DNA of 64,000 nucleotides from Pseudogemmobacter hezensis (GCF_013155295.1 NZ_JABJXT010000019.1:1-64000), one strand, 5' to 3'. Shown: positions 43,491-52,894, counted from the first letter of the stretch. A program made the numbers and translations. Notes: generated by a model not told the origin, from the letters alone.

Positions 43491-45130
43491 AAAACGGATT
43501 TCGCCAGTCGATGGCCTGGCTGCATACCTGGACCGGGCTGCTGCTGGGCTGGCTGCTTTTTGCGATCTTTCTGACCGGGACGCTGGCCTATTTCCGCAGC
43601 GAGATCACCTATTGGATGAAGCCGGAGCTGCATGTCTCGCAGCCAGCAGGCGACCCGGTTCCCCTGGCCCTGAGCCGCCTGGCCCAGCTGGCACCCGCCG
43701 CCCCGTCCTGGTCGATCACCCTGCCCGATCAGCGCAATCCCAGCCTTTCGGTCTCCTGGAGCAATCCGGGCGAGGCCCCTGGCCGGCGCGGCGGCCCCTC
43801 GGCCATTCTGGATCAGACCAGCGGCCAGATCCTGCACCCGCGCCAGACAGCGGGCGGCGATTTCCTCTATCGTTTTCACTTTGAGCTTTATGGCCTGCCG
43901 CGTGCGCTGGCCCGCTGGATCGTCGGCATCGCCACGATGGCGATGTTTGTCGCCATCATCTCAGGCGTGATCACCCATAAGAAAATCTTCAAGGAGTTCT
44001 TCACCTTCCGCCCCGGCAAAGGCCAGCGCTCCTGGCTGGACATGCACAATATGACGGCGGTGCTGGCGCTTCCCTATCATATCATGATCACCTTCTCGGG
44101 CCTGGTGCTGTTTGTTTCCACCCTGATGCCCCTGGTGATCGAGCGCGGGCCGCAGCGTCCGCCACAGCCCGCCGCTGAGGTGGCCGAGGCCCCTCCCCCA
44201 CGCCCGCTGCCGCAGCTGACCGCAATCGCGCCGCTGATGGCGCAGGCCGAAACCGCCTGGGGCGGCATGCCCGTTGGCCGGATCCAGATCGAAAAACTCG
44301 ATACCGATACGCCTGAAATCCTGCTGGTGCCACAGCGCCAGTCGGTGGTGACGGTGCAAAGCGGCTCTGGCGCGAATGGATCGGAGCGGATGCGCTTTGA
44401 CGCGCTGACGGGCCGGCAGATCGAGGCTACCGGGGTGCCAGAGGCCTCGGTCGTGGCGCAGGTGAATATGGCGCTTGGGGCGCTGCACCGGGCGCGGTTT
44501 TCCGATACCGGGCTGCGCTGGCTGTTCTTTGCAGCCGGGCTGGCGGGGACGCTGATGATCGGCACCGGCATGGTGCTATGGGTGTCGAAACGGGCGATGA
44601 AACATGCGAAATCGGGCGTCCAGCCCTTCGGGTTGCGGCTGGTTGACCGGCTGAATGTCGGCGGTATCGCCGGGCTTTGCCTGGCCTCGGCCGGGTATTT
44701 CTGGGCCAATCGGCTGATCCCGGCGGCGGCAGAGAACCGCGCCGGGCTTGAAATCGCCGCCTTCCTGCTGATCTGGGCCGCCGCCGCGATCCACCCCTTC
44801 CTGCGCGGCACGGAGAAGTCCTGGAGCGAGCAGCTGGCGCTGACCGCTGTTCTTGCGCTGCTGCTGCCGGTTCTGAATATGGCCACCGGGCCCTCGGGGC
44901 TGCCGCAGGCGCTGATGGCGGGGAATATGGTGCTGGCCTCGGTTGACCTTATGGCGCTGATCTGCGGCGCAGTGGCCGCGATTGCCGCCTGGAAAGCGCG
45001 GCCCGGCCAGCAGAAAAAGCCCAAAGCCAATCGCCGCCCGCCCGCCGCCAAACCCGCGCCCGCAGCTGCGGTGGCCCAGACAGGCGTGCCCCAAACAGGC
45101 GTGCCCCAAACAGGAGTAGCCGGAGAATGA
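43487..45130 (+). CDS. PepSY-associated membrane protein, probable siderophore iron reductase
   Basis: A 547-residue inner-membrane protein. The first helix is WLHTWTGLLLGWLLFAIFLTGTLAYF. A periplasmic PepSY-like part follows, then a helix pair with DMHNMTAVLALPYHIMITFSGLVLF, holding conserved His residues that may bind heme, a second periplasmic part, and four C-terminal helices. Members such as FpvG and PiuB reduce or release iron from siderophores in the periplasm. The tail is Lys/Pro/Ala-rich and ends in three VPQTG-type repeats. It overlaps both neighbours by 4 bp. Confidence 0.82.
   Translation: MKNGFRQSMAWLHTWTGLLLGWLLFAIFLTGTLAYFRSEITYWMKPELHVSQPAGDPVPLALSRLAQLAPAAPSWSITLPDQRNPSLSVSWSNPGEAPGRRGGPSAILDQTSGQILHPRQTAGGDFLYRFHFELYGLPRALARWIVGIATMAMFVAIISGVITHKKIFKEFFTFRPGKGQRSWLDMHNMTAVLALPYHIMITFSGLVLFVSTLMPLVIERGPQRPPQPAAEVAEAPPPRPLPQLTAIAPLMAQAETAWGGMPVGRIQIEKLDTDTPEILLVPQRQSVVTVQSGSGANGSERMRFDALTGRQIEATGVPEASVVAQVNMALGALHRARFSDTGLRWLFFAAGLAGTLMIGTGMVLWVSKRAMKHAKSGVQPFGLRLVDRLNVGGIAGLCLASAGYFWANRLIPAAAENRAGLEIAAFLLIWAAAAIHPFLRGTEKSWSEQLALTAVLALLLPVLNMATGPSGLPQALMAGNMVLASVDLMALICGAVAAIAAWKARPGQQKKPKANRRPPAAKPAPAAAVAQTGVPQTGVPQTGVAGE
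45075..45119. repeat. 15-bp tandem repeat at the end of the PepSY gene
   Basis: Three copies of CCCAAACAGGCGTGC or close variants (45075, 45090, 45105) encode QTGVP units at the extreme C-terminus. Such short in-frame repeats change copy number easily. Confidence 0.8.
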
Positions 45131-45477
45131 CCATGCTGCCCTGGGCATCCCTGATCCTGTCTTACGCGGGGTTTACGGCACTGGCGCTGGCCATGCCGCG
45201 CCATCATGAAGAGCTTTGGGGCGGTAAACCGGGGCCGCTGGCCCGCCGCCTGTGGCAGGCGGGCGGGGCGCTGGCTTTGCTGGCCTCGCTGATCCTTGCG
45301 CTGGCGACATGGCCGAATGCGCCCGTCGCCGTATCGGCCTGGGCCGGGCTTTTGACGCTGGCGGCCTTTGCGCTGGCCATGGTGCTGACCAGGCGCAATC
45401 TGGGCGGTCACCGGGCGCTGGTTCTGGCCCCCCCTGCGCTGGCGCTTGGCTGCGGTTTCTTGGCTGCGGTTTTCTGA
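45127..45477 (+). CDS. DUF3325 membrane protein of iron uptake
   Basis: A 116-residue membrane protein with four hydrophobic stretches. The family signature SYAGFTALALAMPRHHEELWG is at the N-terminus. DUF3325 genes regularly follow DUF3649 and PepSY genes in siderophore loci. The function is unknown; it may assist the PepSY reductase. It overlaps the PepSY gene by 4 bp. An in-frame ATG two codons later could also serve as the start. No clear terminator is seen after it. Confidence 0.8.
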   Translation: MTMLPWASLILSYAGFTALALAMPRHHEELWGGKPGPLARRLWQAGGALALLASLILALATWPNAPVAVSAWAGLLTLAAFALAMVLTRRNLGGHRALVLAPPALALGCGFLAAVF

Positions 45478-45760
45478 CCGGCTGAGGGCAAAAGACCGGA
45501 TTTGTCGCATTCCCCTGCCCGCAGATGCAGGCAGTGCTTGTGGCGCGGGGGGCTGATCCGCTAACGGATAGCAATGGCAGGTGGCTTCGCCGCAGGAATT
45601 GCGCTGCATCGCAGCACGGTTTCAGATGCCGGGCGGGTTGCCTCTTGCAACTGCGGCATGCTCGGTATACATCTGCATACAATTAGCTTGCTGCCGCTCG
45701 CCAGACGTATTTCAGGCCCGGTTGCAGCTGGAACCAGCCCCTTAGACGATAGGGATCGCC

Positions 45761-48550
45761 ATGAGCCTGTATGCTGATTATCTGACCGAGATCGAAACCC
45801 GCAAAACCGCCAACCTGCACCCCAAGCCCATCGATGATGGCGCTCTGGTCGCAGAGCTGATCACCCATATCGAGGACGCGGCCAGCCCGCATCACGATGA
45901 GGCGGTGAAGTTTTTCGTCTATAACACGCTGCCCGGCACCACCAGCGCAGCTGGCGTCAAGGCGAAGTTCCTCAAGCGGATCATCCTGGGCGAGGCCAAA
46001 GTGGCCGAAATCACCCCGGCTTTCGCCTTTGAGCTGCTTTCGCATATGAAGGGCGGCCCCTCGGTTGAGGTTCTGCTGGATCTGGCGCTTGGCGCGGATG
46101 CTGCGATTGCGGTCCAGGCCGGTGAGGTTCTGAAAACCCAGGTTTTCCTTTACGACGCCGATATGTTCCGCCTGCGCGACGCCTATAAAGACGGCAATAC
46201 CGTGGCGACCGATATCCTGCAAAGCTATGCCCAGGCCGAGTTCTTCACCAAGCTGCCCGCCGTTGAGGATGAGATCAAAGTCGTGACCTTCATCGCCGCC
46301 GAAGGCGATATCTCGACCGACCTCTTGTCGCCCGGCAACCAGGCGCATTCGCGCTCTGACCGCGAGCTGCATGGCCAATGCATGATCACCCCTGCGGCGC
46401 AGCAGGAAATCGTCGCGCTGCAAAAGGCGCATCCCGATGCCCGCGTGATGATGATCGCCGAAAAAGGCACCATGGGCGTTGGCTCCAGCCGGATGTCGGG
46501 GGTGAACAACGTCGCGCTCTGGACCGGGAAACAGGCCAGCCCCTATGTGCCCTTCGTGAACTTTGCGCCGATCGTCGCGGGCACCAACGGCATTTCGCCG
46601 ATCTTTGCGACCACGGTCGATGTGACCGGCGGCATCGGCATCAACCTGAAAAACTGGGTCCGCCAGCTGGGCGAGGACGGCAAGCCCGTTCTCAACAACG
46701 AAGGCAACCCGGTTCTGGAACAGAAATACTCGGTCGAGACCGGCACCGTCCTGAAGATCGACGTGAAAAACAAGAAACTGACAGATGAGGCCGGCAATGA
46801 GCTGGTCGATGTCGCCAGCTCTTTCACGCCGCAAAAGATGGAGTTCATGAAGGCGGGCTCGTCCTACGCCATCGTGTTCGGCAAAAAGCTGCAGACATTC
46901 GCGGCCCAGGTGCTGGGGATTGAGGCCCCGGTGGTTTTCGCGCCGAACAAAGAGATCAGCATTGAAGGCCAGGGCCTGACCGCGGTTGAGAAGATCTTCA
47001 ACCGCAATGCGGTCGGCGTCAGCCCCGGCAAGGTGCTGCATGCCGGGTCTGACGTGCGGGTGCTGGTGAATATCGTCGGCTCCCAGGACACCACGGGCCT
47101 GATGACCGCGCAGGAGCTGGAGGCGATGGCCGCCACGGTGATCTCGCCGCTGGTCGATGGCGCCTATCAGTCGGGCTGCCACACGGCATCCGTTTGGGAT
47201 AAAAAGGCCCAGGCCAATATCCCCAAGCTTATGTCTTTCATGAATAATTTCGGCGTCATCACCGCGCGTGACCCGAAAGGCGTCTATCACGCGATGACCG
47301 ACGTGATCCATAAGGTGCTGAACGATATCACCGTGGATGACTGGGCGATCATCATCGGCGGCGACAGCCATACCCGCATGTCGAAAGGCGTGGCCTTCGG
47401 CGCAGACTCGGGCACCGTGGCGCTGGCGCTGGCGACGGGCGAGGCGACCATGCCGATCCCGCAATCGGTCAAGGTCACCTTCCGGGGCAAGATGCGCCCC
47501 TGGATGGACTTCCGCGATGTGGTTCACGCGACCCAGGCACAGATGCTGGCGCAACATGGCGACAACGTCTTCCAGGGCCGCATCATCGAGGTGCATATCG
47601 GCACGCTGCTGGCCGACCAGGCCTTCACCTTCACCGACTGGACGGCCGAGATGAAGGCCAAGGCCTCGATCTGTATCAGCCAGGACGACACGCTGATCGA
47701 AAGCCTTGAGATCGCCAAGCACCGCATCCAGATCATGATCGACAAGGGCATGGACAATGCGAACCAGGTTCTGAAAGGCCTGATCGCCAAGGCCGATGCG
47801 CGCATCTTCGAGATCCGCTCGGGCGAAAAGCCTGCACTGGCCCCCGACGCCAATGCGAAATACTTCGCCGAGGTGGTTGTGGATCTGGACCAGATCGACG
47901 AGCCGATGATCGCCGACCCGGATGTGAACAACGCCGATGTCTCGCGCCGCTATACCCATGACACCATCCGCCCGGTTTCCTATTACGGCGGCACGAAGAA
48001 GGTGGATCTGGGCTTTGTCGGTTCCTGCATGGTGCATAAGGGCGATATGAAGATCGTCGCCCAGATGCTGAAAAACGTCGAGAAAGCAAAGGGTAAGGTT
48101 GAGTTCAAGGCGCCTCTGGTTGTCGCCGCGCCGACCTATAACATCATCGACGAGCTGAAAGAAGAAGGCGACTGGGAGATCCTGCAGCGCTACTCCGGTT
48201 TTGAGTTCGACGATATCTTCCCGAAATCCCAGGCCCGCACCGAGTATGAGAATATCCTCTATCTCGAGCGCCCTGGCTGTAACCTCTGCATGGGCAACCA
48301 GGAGAAAGCGGCGAAGGGGGATACCGTTCTGGCCACCTCGACCCGTCTCTTCCAGGGCCGCGTGGTTGAAGATACCGCCGAGAAGAAAGGCGAGTCGCTG
48401 CTGGCCTCGACCCCGGTCGTGGTGCTTTCGGCGATCCTTGGCCGCACCCCCTCGACCGAGGAATACAAGGCCGCCGTTGAAGGCATCGACCTGACCAAAT
48501 TCGCCCCGCCGGCCGAAAAGCCGCTGGATCCGAAATCGGTTCATTTCTGA
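45761..48550 (+). CDS. acnB: Aconitate hydratase B
   Basis: A 929-residue TCA-cycle enzyme that isomerises citrate to isocitrate. The order is HEAT-like N-terminal domain, swivel domain, then the catalytic domains, the AcnB arrangement (swivel first) and not that of AcnA. The 4Fe-4S ligands are Cys756 in VGSCMVHKGD and Cys840/Cys843 in ERPGCNLCMGN. Compared with the Escherichia coli enzyme, as I recall it, the segment between the ligands is about 25 residues longer. Loss of the cluster in iron starvation lets AcnB bind RNA in some bacteria, which suits its place beside an iron island. A strong terminator follows. Confidence 0.96.
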   Translation: MSLYADYLTEIETRKTANLHPKPIDDGALVAELITHIEDAASPHHDEAVKFFVYNTLPGTTSAAGVKAKFLKRIILGEAKVAEITPAFAFELLSHMKGGPSVEVLLDLALGADAAIAVQAGEVLKTQVFLYDADMFRLRDAYKDGNTVATDILQSYAQAEFFTKLPAVEDEIKVVTFIAAEGDISTDLLSPGNQAHSRSDRELHGQCMITPAAQQEIVALQKAHPDARVMMIAEKGTMGVGSSRMSGVNNVALWTGKQASPYVPFVNFAPIVAGTNGISPIFATTVDVTGGIGINLKNWVRQLGEDGKPVLNNEGNPVLEQKYSVETGTVLKIDVKNKKLTDEAGNELVDVASSFTPQKMEFMKAGSSYAIVFGKKLQTFAAQVLGIEAPVVFAPNKEISIEGQGLTAVEKIFNRNAVGVSPGKVLHAGSDVRVLVNIVGSQDTTGLMTAQELEAMAATVISPLVDGAYQSGCHTASVWDKKAQANIPKLMSFMNNFGVITARDPKGVYHAMTDVIHKVLNDITVDDWAIIIGGDSHTRMSKGVAFGADSGTVALALATGEATMPIPQSVKVTFRGKMRPWMDFRDVVHATQAQMLAQHGDNVFQGRIIEVHIGTLLADQAFTFTDWTAEMKAKASICISQDDTLIESLEIAKHRIQIMIDKGMDNANQVLKGLIAKADARIFEIRSGEKPALAPDANAKYFAEVVVDLDQIDEPMIADPDVNNADVSRRYTHDTIRPVSYYGGTKKVDLGFVGSCMVHKGDMKIVAQMLKNVEKAKGKVEFKAPLVVAAPTYNIIDELKEEGDWEILQRYSGFEFDDIFPKSQARTEYENILYLERPGCNLCMGNQEKAAKGDTVLATSTRLFQGRVVEDTAEKKGESLLASTPVVVLSAILGRTPSTEEYKAAVEGIDLTKFAPPAEKPLDPKSVHF

Positions 48551-49042
48551 GACCCAACGCCCCGCCCGTCGCTATAGGCGGGCAGGGCAATGAAAGCTGT
48601 CTGGCGGCCCGATGCTTCGGTATCGGGCCGTTTCTTTTGCCCGTCATGCGTTGCCTGTCGCGCGTTGCCTGCCGCGCCAGCCTGGGCAGGCCCGATGCCC
48701 TAAAACGCACAAACGGCAGGCGACGGCCACCACGGATCAGGGCAGGGCGGAAAATAATTCCGGACCCGCGCCACCGATTACGGCCCGGTCGGCGAAAAAT
48801 TATCCCTCTGGTTGCCGACAGGGCTTTCTTCTTTCTCAGCCCCCTTTCGCAGAACGGATGCCACGCGACCAGGCCACCGCAGAGAATGCTTTGCCAAAAC
48901 ACCATTGAGGCCCCCGCCGGATAGGGGCTGAAATTCACGGGGCGAAGAACAATCGCGCCGCTCTGGCCCCTGTTTTTGGAATGGCCTGGCGGGCAGCAGC
49001 TGATCTATCTCGACATATCCGGTCGGGTTTCAGGAATTCCGC
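48551..49042. other. Intergenic region between acnB and the sulfur cluster
   Basis: A 492-bp gap without a supportable gene. Its left end holds the acnB terminator (48605-48638) and a weaker 6-bp hairpin before it (48561-48582). Two similar A/T-rich elements, GGAAAATAATTCC (48749-48761) and GAAAAATTATCCC (48794-48806), lie about 45 bp apart and may belong to the promoter of the sulfur cluster. Confidence 0.45.
48605..48638 (+). terminator. Intrinsic terminator of acnB
   Basis: CGGCCCGAT (48605-48613) and ATCGGGCCG (48622-48630) form a perfect 9-bp stem with an 8-base loop, followed directly by TTTCTTTT. Confidence 0.9.
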
Positions 49043-49603
49043 ATGTCGCAGCTTCATATCGCAGGCCTTTCAGGCAATATCACTTCACCCTCGAAAACGC
49101 GCGCCCTGGTTGGCACCGCGCTGGATCTGGCGACGACGCAGCTGAATGCCCGCACCAGCCTGTTCGAGGTCGCCGATTTCGGCCCTGATCTCGGGCGGGC
49201 GCGGCGGATCTCTGATCTGGACGAAGCCGGGCAGCGGGCGGTTGAAAACCTTCTGAACGCCGATGCGCTGATCGTGGCGACGCCGATTTACAAAGGCTCT
49301 TATCCGGGCCTTTTCAAACATCTGATCGACCTGATCGACCCGGCCGCGCTGGTGCGCAAGCCGGTGCTGATCGCCGCAACCGGCGGCGGTGAGAAACACG
49401 CGCTGGCGGTCGAGCATCAGCTGCGCCCGCTGTTTGCCTTCTTCGAGGCCCGCGTGCTTTCGACCGCTGTCCATGTCTCTGACCGCGATTTCACCGATGG
49501 GCAGCTGACGTCCGAGCCTGCGCTTTCGCGTCTGACGCGGGCAATCGACGAATTTGCGACCATCTTCCCCCAGGCGGTGCGGGTCCGGGCGGCGGCTGAA
49601 TAG
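49043..49603 (+). CDS. msuE: NADPH-dependent FMN reductase (MsuE/SsuE type)
   Basis: A 186-residue flavodoxin-like reductase. It starts with the phosphate-binding loop LSGNITSPSKTRALV and has the flavin motif LIVATPIYKGSYPGLFKHLIDLI and AATGGGEKHALAVEHQLRPLF. The enzyme supplies FMNH2 to a flavin-dependent monooxygenase that cleaves organosulfur compounds. It heads a rightward cluster with an SsuACB-like transporter and an SfnB-like enzyme. The exact name (msuE, ssuE or sfnE) cannot be decided from sequence alone. Confidence 0.82.
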   Translation: MSQLHIAGLSGNITSPSKTRALVGTALDLATTQLNARTSLFEVADFGPDLGRARRISDLDEAGQRAVENLLNADALIVATPIYKGSYPGLFKHLIDLIDPAALVRKPVLIAATGGGEKHALAVEHQLRPLFAFFEARVLSTAVHVSDRDFTDGQLTSEPALSRLTRAIDEFATIFPQAVRVRAAAE

Positions 49604-49649
49604 GCCGCCTGCGATCCCCAGCGCCCCCAGACATCCAAAGGTATCCCAA

Positions 49650-50672
49650 ATGACAGGCTTTGTGCAAAACGGCCTTTCGCGCCGCAAACTTCTGAAGACC
49701 GGCGCGGCCTCAGTGGGGCTTGGCGCGGTTGGCCTGGTGGCCGGGCAAAGCTCGTTCTACGCGAAAGCGGGCAATCTGACCAAAATCAAGCTGGAATGGA
49801 CCGAGGTCGCGGCCTGCCATGCGCCCATCGGCTTTGCGCTGGAAAAGGGCATTTTTACCAAACACGGCCTTGATGTAGAGCTGTTCTATCAGGGCGCCAG
49901 CGGCCAGACGCTGATCCAGGCCCTGGCCACCCGCAAAGCCGAGGCCGGACCGGGGCTGCTTTATGACTGGCTGAAACCGATCGAGCAGGGCTTTGACGTC
50001 AGGCTTTTCGCAGGCTCGCATGGGGGCTGCCAAAGCATTCTGACGCCCCAGGACAGCGGTATCAAAACGCTGACCGACCTGAAGGGCAAAAGCATTGCAA
50101 CCTTTGATGTGATGTCGCCCTCACGCGTGGCCTTTTCGGTTGCGCTGAAAAAGGCGGGGCTTGACCCCGAGCAGGATGTCACCTGGAAGGTCTACCCCTT
50201 CGATCTGGTCGCCCAGGCTGTGCTGCGCGGCGAGGCCGATGCCCTGGCGCATATGGATCCCTGGGCCTACGGCTGGGAAAAAGAGCACAAATTCCACCGC
50301 GTTGCCGATACCCAGACCGACAGTTTCCAGGACCGCGTCTGCTGCGTTCTGGGCGTGAATGGCGATTATTATGAGGCCAATCAGGATGCGCTGAAGCGCG
50401 TCGCCGCCGCCAATCTGGAAGTGCATCAATATACCGCCGCCCATCCCGAAGAGGTCGCGCAGTGGTATTTCGACACCCTGCGCCCCGGCATGTCGGTTGA
50501 AACCCTGGCCGAGGTTCTGGCCTCTTTCACCTATCACGAACATTGGTTCGGCGACAAACTGCGCGATGAGGTAAAGCGCGGCTATGAAGATCTGAAGCTG
50601 ACCGGCGTTGCCGATGCCTCGACCGATCCCGAAGAGATCGCGGCCCGCATCACCATCGACATCTTCGCCTGA
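49650..50672 (+). CDS. Sulfonate-type ABC transporter binding protein (SsuA-like)
   Basis: A 340-residue periplasmic binding protein with a twin-arginine-like signal (SRRKLLKTGAASVGLGAVGL), so it may be exported folded through Tat. The NMT1/SsuA-type fold shows in PIGFALEKGIFTKHGLDVELF, LKGKSIATFDVMSPSRVAFSVALKKAGLD and EADALAHMDPWAYGWE. Likely ligands are sulfonates or related sulfur compounds; nitrate or taurine homologues are alternatives. I chose ATG 49650, 46 bp after msuE, because the signal peptide starts there. Confidence 0.82.
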   Translation: MTGFVQNGLSRRKLLKTGAASVGLGAVGLVAGQSSFYAKAGNLTKIKLEWTEVAACHAPIGFALEKGIFTKHGLDVELFYQGASGQTLIQALATRKAEAGPGLLYDWLKPIEQGFDVRLFAGSHGGCQSILTPQDSGIKTLTDLKGKSIATFDVMSPSRVAFSVALKKAGLDPEQDVTWKVYPFDLVAQAVLRGEADALAHMDPWAYGWEKEHKFHRVADTQTDSFQDRVCCVLGVNGDYYEANQDALKRVAAANLEVHQYTAAHPEEVAQWYFDTLRPGMSVETLAEVLASFTYHEHWFGDKLRDEVKRGYEDLKLTGVADASTDPEEIAARITIDIFA

Positions 50673-50680
50673 GCCATATC

Positions 50681-51670
50681 ATGAGCGATATCTCTGAAAG
50701 AGGGCAGGGGCATTACGCCTCTGCCGATGTCGTGCCGTTTCAGATCTGGCGCGGCGGGCTATGGGCGGCGCTTAGCTGGGGGTCGGCCTCGGCTGTGACC
50801 TGGTTCCTGCCCGATGTGATCCAATGGGGCGCAACCGGGGGATTTGCGATCCTTACCGGGGTGATCGCACTGGTTTTCCTGGCGCTGGCCTTCCTGGTCA
50901 CCCCGGCCCGCAACCCGGGGCTGGTGCATTACGGGCCCTGGTTTATCGTGCTGGGCCTGTGGCTTTTGATCTGGGAGGTGGTGACGGCCAAGCTGGGCTG
51001 GCTGCCAAAGCCCTTCTTCTCGCCGCCCCAGGGCCTGCTGCATGTCTATCTTTCCGACTGGGACCGCCTGCTTCTGTGCATCGCCTATACCGGGCGGCTT
51101 TGGGGCCTTGGGTTTTTCTTCGGCATCTCTGTGGGCTTTCTGGCCGGGATCGGCCTTGGCTGGTCAAAGCGCTTCGCCTATTGGGGGATGCCGTTTCTGA
51201 AGCTGATCGGCCCGGTTCCGGCCAGCGCCTGGATCCCCTGCGCCTTCTTTGTCTTTCCCACCACCTTCCAGGCCTCAGTCTTTCTGGTGGCGCTGGCCTC
51301 TGGCATTCCGGTGGCGATCCTGACGGCCTCGGGCATCTCGCAGGTCAGCCGTTCCTATTACGACGTGGCGCGGACCCTGGGGGCCGGAAACCGCTGGCAG
51401 GTGACGAAAATCGCCATCCCCGCCGCGCTGCCCAATGTCTTTGTGGGGCTGTTCATGGGGCTTTACTACAGCTTTGCGGTGCTGGTGGTGGCCGAGATGC
51501 TGGGCGCGAAATTCGGCCTCGGCTGGTATCTGCAATTCAACACCGCCTATTCGGCCTATGCCAATGTCTATGCGGGGCTTTTGATCATGGCGCTGTTGTG
51601 CGCGGGCCTGGTCAGGCTGCTTTTCGTGATCCGCGACAGGCTCTTGGGCTGGCAAAAGGGGATCGTCTGA
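50681..51670 (+). CDS. Sulfonate-type ABC transporter permease (SsuC-like)
   Basis: A 329-residue inner-membrane permease, longer than the usual 260 because of an extra N-terminal part with two helices (about 25-75). The core BPD transport domain has six helices and the EAA loop SQVSRSYYDVARTLGAGNRWQVTKIAIPAALPNVFVGL. It follows the binding protein by 8 bp and shares one base with the start of the ATPase gene. The N-terminal extension has no recognised role. Confidence 0.86.
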   Translation: MSDISERGQGHYASADVVPFQIWRGGLWAALSWGSASAVTWFLPDVIQWGATGGFAILTGVIALVFLALAFLVTPARNPGLVHYGPWFIVLGLWLLIWEVVTAKLGWLPKPFFSPPQGLLHVYLSDWDRLLLCIAYTGRLWGLGFFFGISVGFLAGIGLGWSKRFAYWGMPFLKLIGPVPASAWIPCAFFVFPTTFQASVFLVALASGIPVAILTASGISQVSRSYYDVARTLGAGNRWQVTKIAIPAALPNVFVGLFMGLYYSFAVLVVAEMLGAKFGLGWYLQFNTAYSAYANVYAGLLIMALLCAGLVRLLFVIRDRLLGWQKGIV

Positions 51671-52437
51671 TGTCTGCCGTAACCCCGCTTGGGCTGAAAT
51701 TCGACCATATCTCGCATGGTTATGACATCGGCGGCAGCCTGCTGCCGGTGCTGGAAAACGTCAGCCTCAACATCGCGCCGGGCGAGTTTGTGGCGCTGCT
51801 TGGCCCCTCGGGCTGTGGGAAATCAACGCTTTTGCGGCTGGCCGCCGGGCTTGAGACGCCCGGAAAGGGCCAGGTCCTGGCGGATACGCAGCCGATTACC
51901 GCGCCCGGGCCAGACCGGATCCTTGTGTTCCAGGAGGCGACGCTTTTCCCCTGGCGCACGGTGCGCGGCAATGTTCAGGCCGGCCCCGAGGCCCGGGGTG
52001 AGCTGACAGGCAAAACCGACCGCGTTGATGAGGCCCTGCGCCTTGTCGGGCTGGAAAACTTCGGCGAGGCCTGGCCGCATCAGCTGTCAGGCGGCATGGC
52101 GCAAAGGGCGGCGATTGCCCGGGCGCTGGTCAATGACCCGCGGCTTTTGCTGCTGGATGAGCCGCTGGGAAAGCTGGACAGTCTGACCCGGCTGAACCTG
52201 CAAAAAGATCTGATCCGGCTGTGGCAGGATCGCGGCTTTACCGCCATTCTGGTCACCCATGACGTGGAAGAGGCGCTTTTGCTGGCGGATCGGGTGATCC
52301 TTTTCTCGCCCCGCCCGGCGCAGATCGTCGAAGAGCTGCTGGTCGACCGCCCGCATCCTCGCCGTCGCGATGACCCCGCGCTGATCGCGCTGCGGGGCAG
52401 GTTGCTTGCGCGGCTGGGGGTGCTGGAAGATGTCTGA
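51670..52437 (+). CDS. Sulfonate-type ABC transporter ATPase (SsuB-like)
   Basis: A 255-residue ATPase with all ABC motifs: Walker A LLGPSGCGKSTLLRLAAG (about residue 43), Q loop VFQEATLFPW, signature LSGGMAQRAAIARAL, Walker B LLLLDEPLGKLD and H loop ILVTHDVEEALLLADRV. EATLFPW and GKLDSLTR are typical of the SsuB/TauB/NrtD branch. It energises the permease encoded just upstream. The small membrane gene at 52430 starts inside its last codons. Confidence 0.93.
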   Translation: MSAVTPLGLKFDHISHGYDIGGSLLPVLENVSLNIAPGEFVALLGPSGCGKSTLLRLAAGLETPGKGQVLADTQPITAPGPDRILVFQEATLFPWRTVRGNVQAGPEARGELTGKTDRVDEALRLVGLENFGEAWPHQLSGGMAQRAAIARALVNDPRLLLLDEPLGKLDSLTRLNLQKDLIRLWQDRGFTAILVTHDVEEALLLADRVILFSPRPAQIVEELLVDRPHPRRRDDPALIALRGRLLARLGVLEDV

Positions 52438-52780
52438 ACGCCGCCAAACCCGCATCCGTCCCCAGATCCGCCCCCAAATCCGTCCGGGCCATCTGCTCTG
52501 GGCGGGCGCGGCGCTGACGGGGCTGGCGCTGGCCTGGTGGCTGGTGATCTTCGGCAATATCGTGTCCGAGGGCTATGGCAGCTATGCCCAGGCCGGGCGC
52601 TGCCTTTGGGGCCGGCCGGGCTATATCTGCCAGCTGATGCTGTCTTTATGCACGATCGACTATTGGCTGATCCCCAAATCCTATCGGCCAGAGCTGTTCC
52701 AGGCCGGGGCCGCGCTGCTGGCCCTGGGTGGCGCTTTTGCGCTTTTCGCCCCCAAAGCACGCGACAGCCGCCTGCCATAG
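52430..52780 (+). CDS. Small membrane protein of unknown function
   Basis: A 116-residue protein overlapping the ATPase gene by 8 bp, so it is probably translated with the transporter. Two hydrophobic helices (about 22-43 and 88-106) flank a loop with three cysteines (GRCLWGRPGYICQLMLSLCTID). The N-terminus is basic with three RPQIRP-type repeats. I do not recognise a family. By position it could be an accessory of the transporter or of sulfur metabolism. Confidence 0.7.
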   Translation: MSERRQTRIRPQIRPQIRPGHLLWAGAALTGLALAWWLVIFGNIVSEGYGSYAQAGRCLWGRPGYICQLMLSLCTIDYWLIPKSYRPELFQAGAALLALGGAFALFAPKARDSRLP

Positions 52781-52894
52781 GTTGGCAACCCCTGGGCACA
52801 GCCCCCGGGCACAGGATGACAGACTGCACGCCCGTTCCCCGCTATACTGCGCCCCAATACGATCACCGATTCCCATAGCAGACCAAGGAAAGTC

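Noticed and set aside
45683-48544. A 953-codon open frame on the strand opposite acnB
   Set aside because: It mirrors acnB exactly, its translation has no family, and the openness follows from strong third-position G/C bias.
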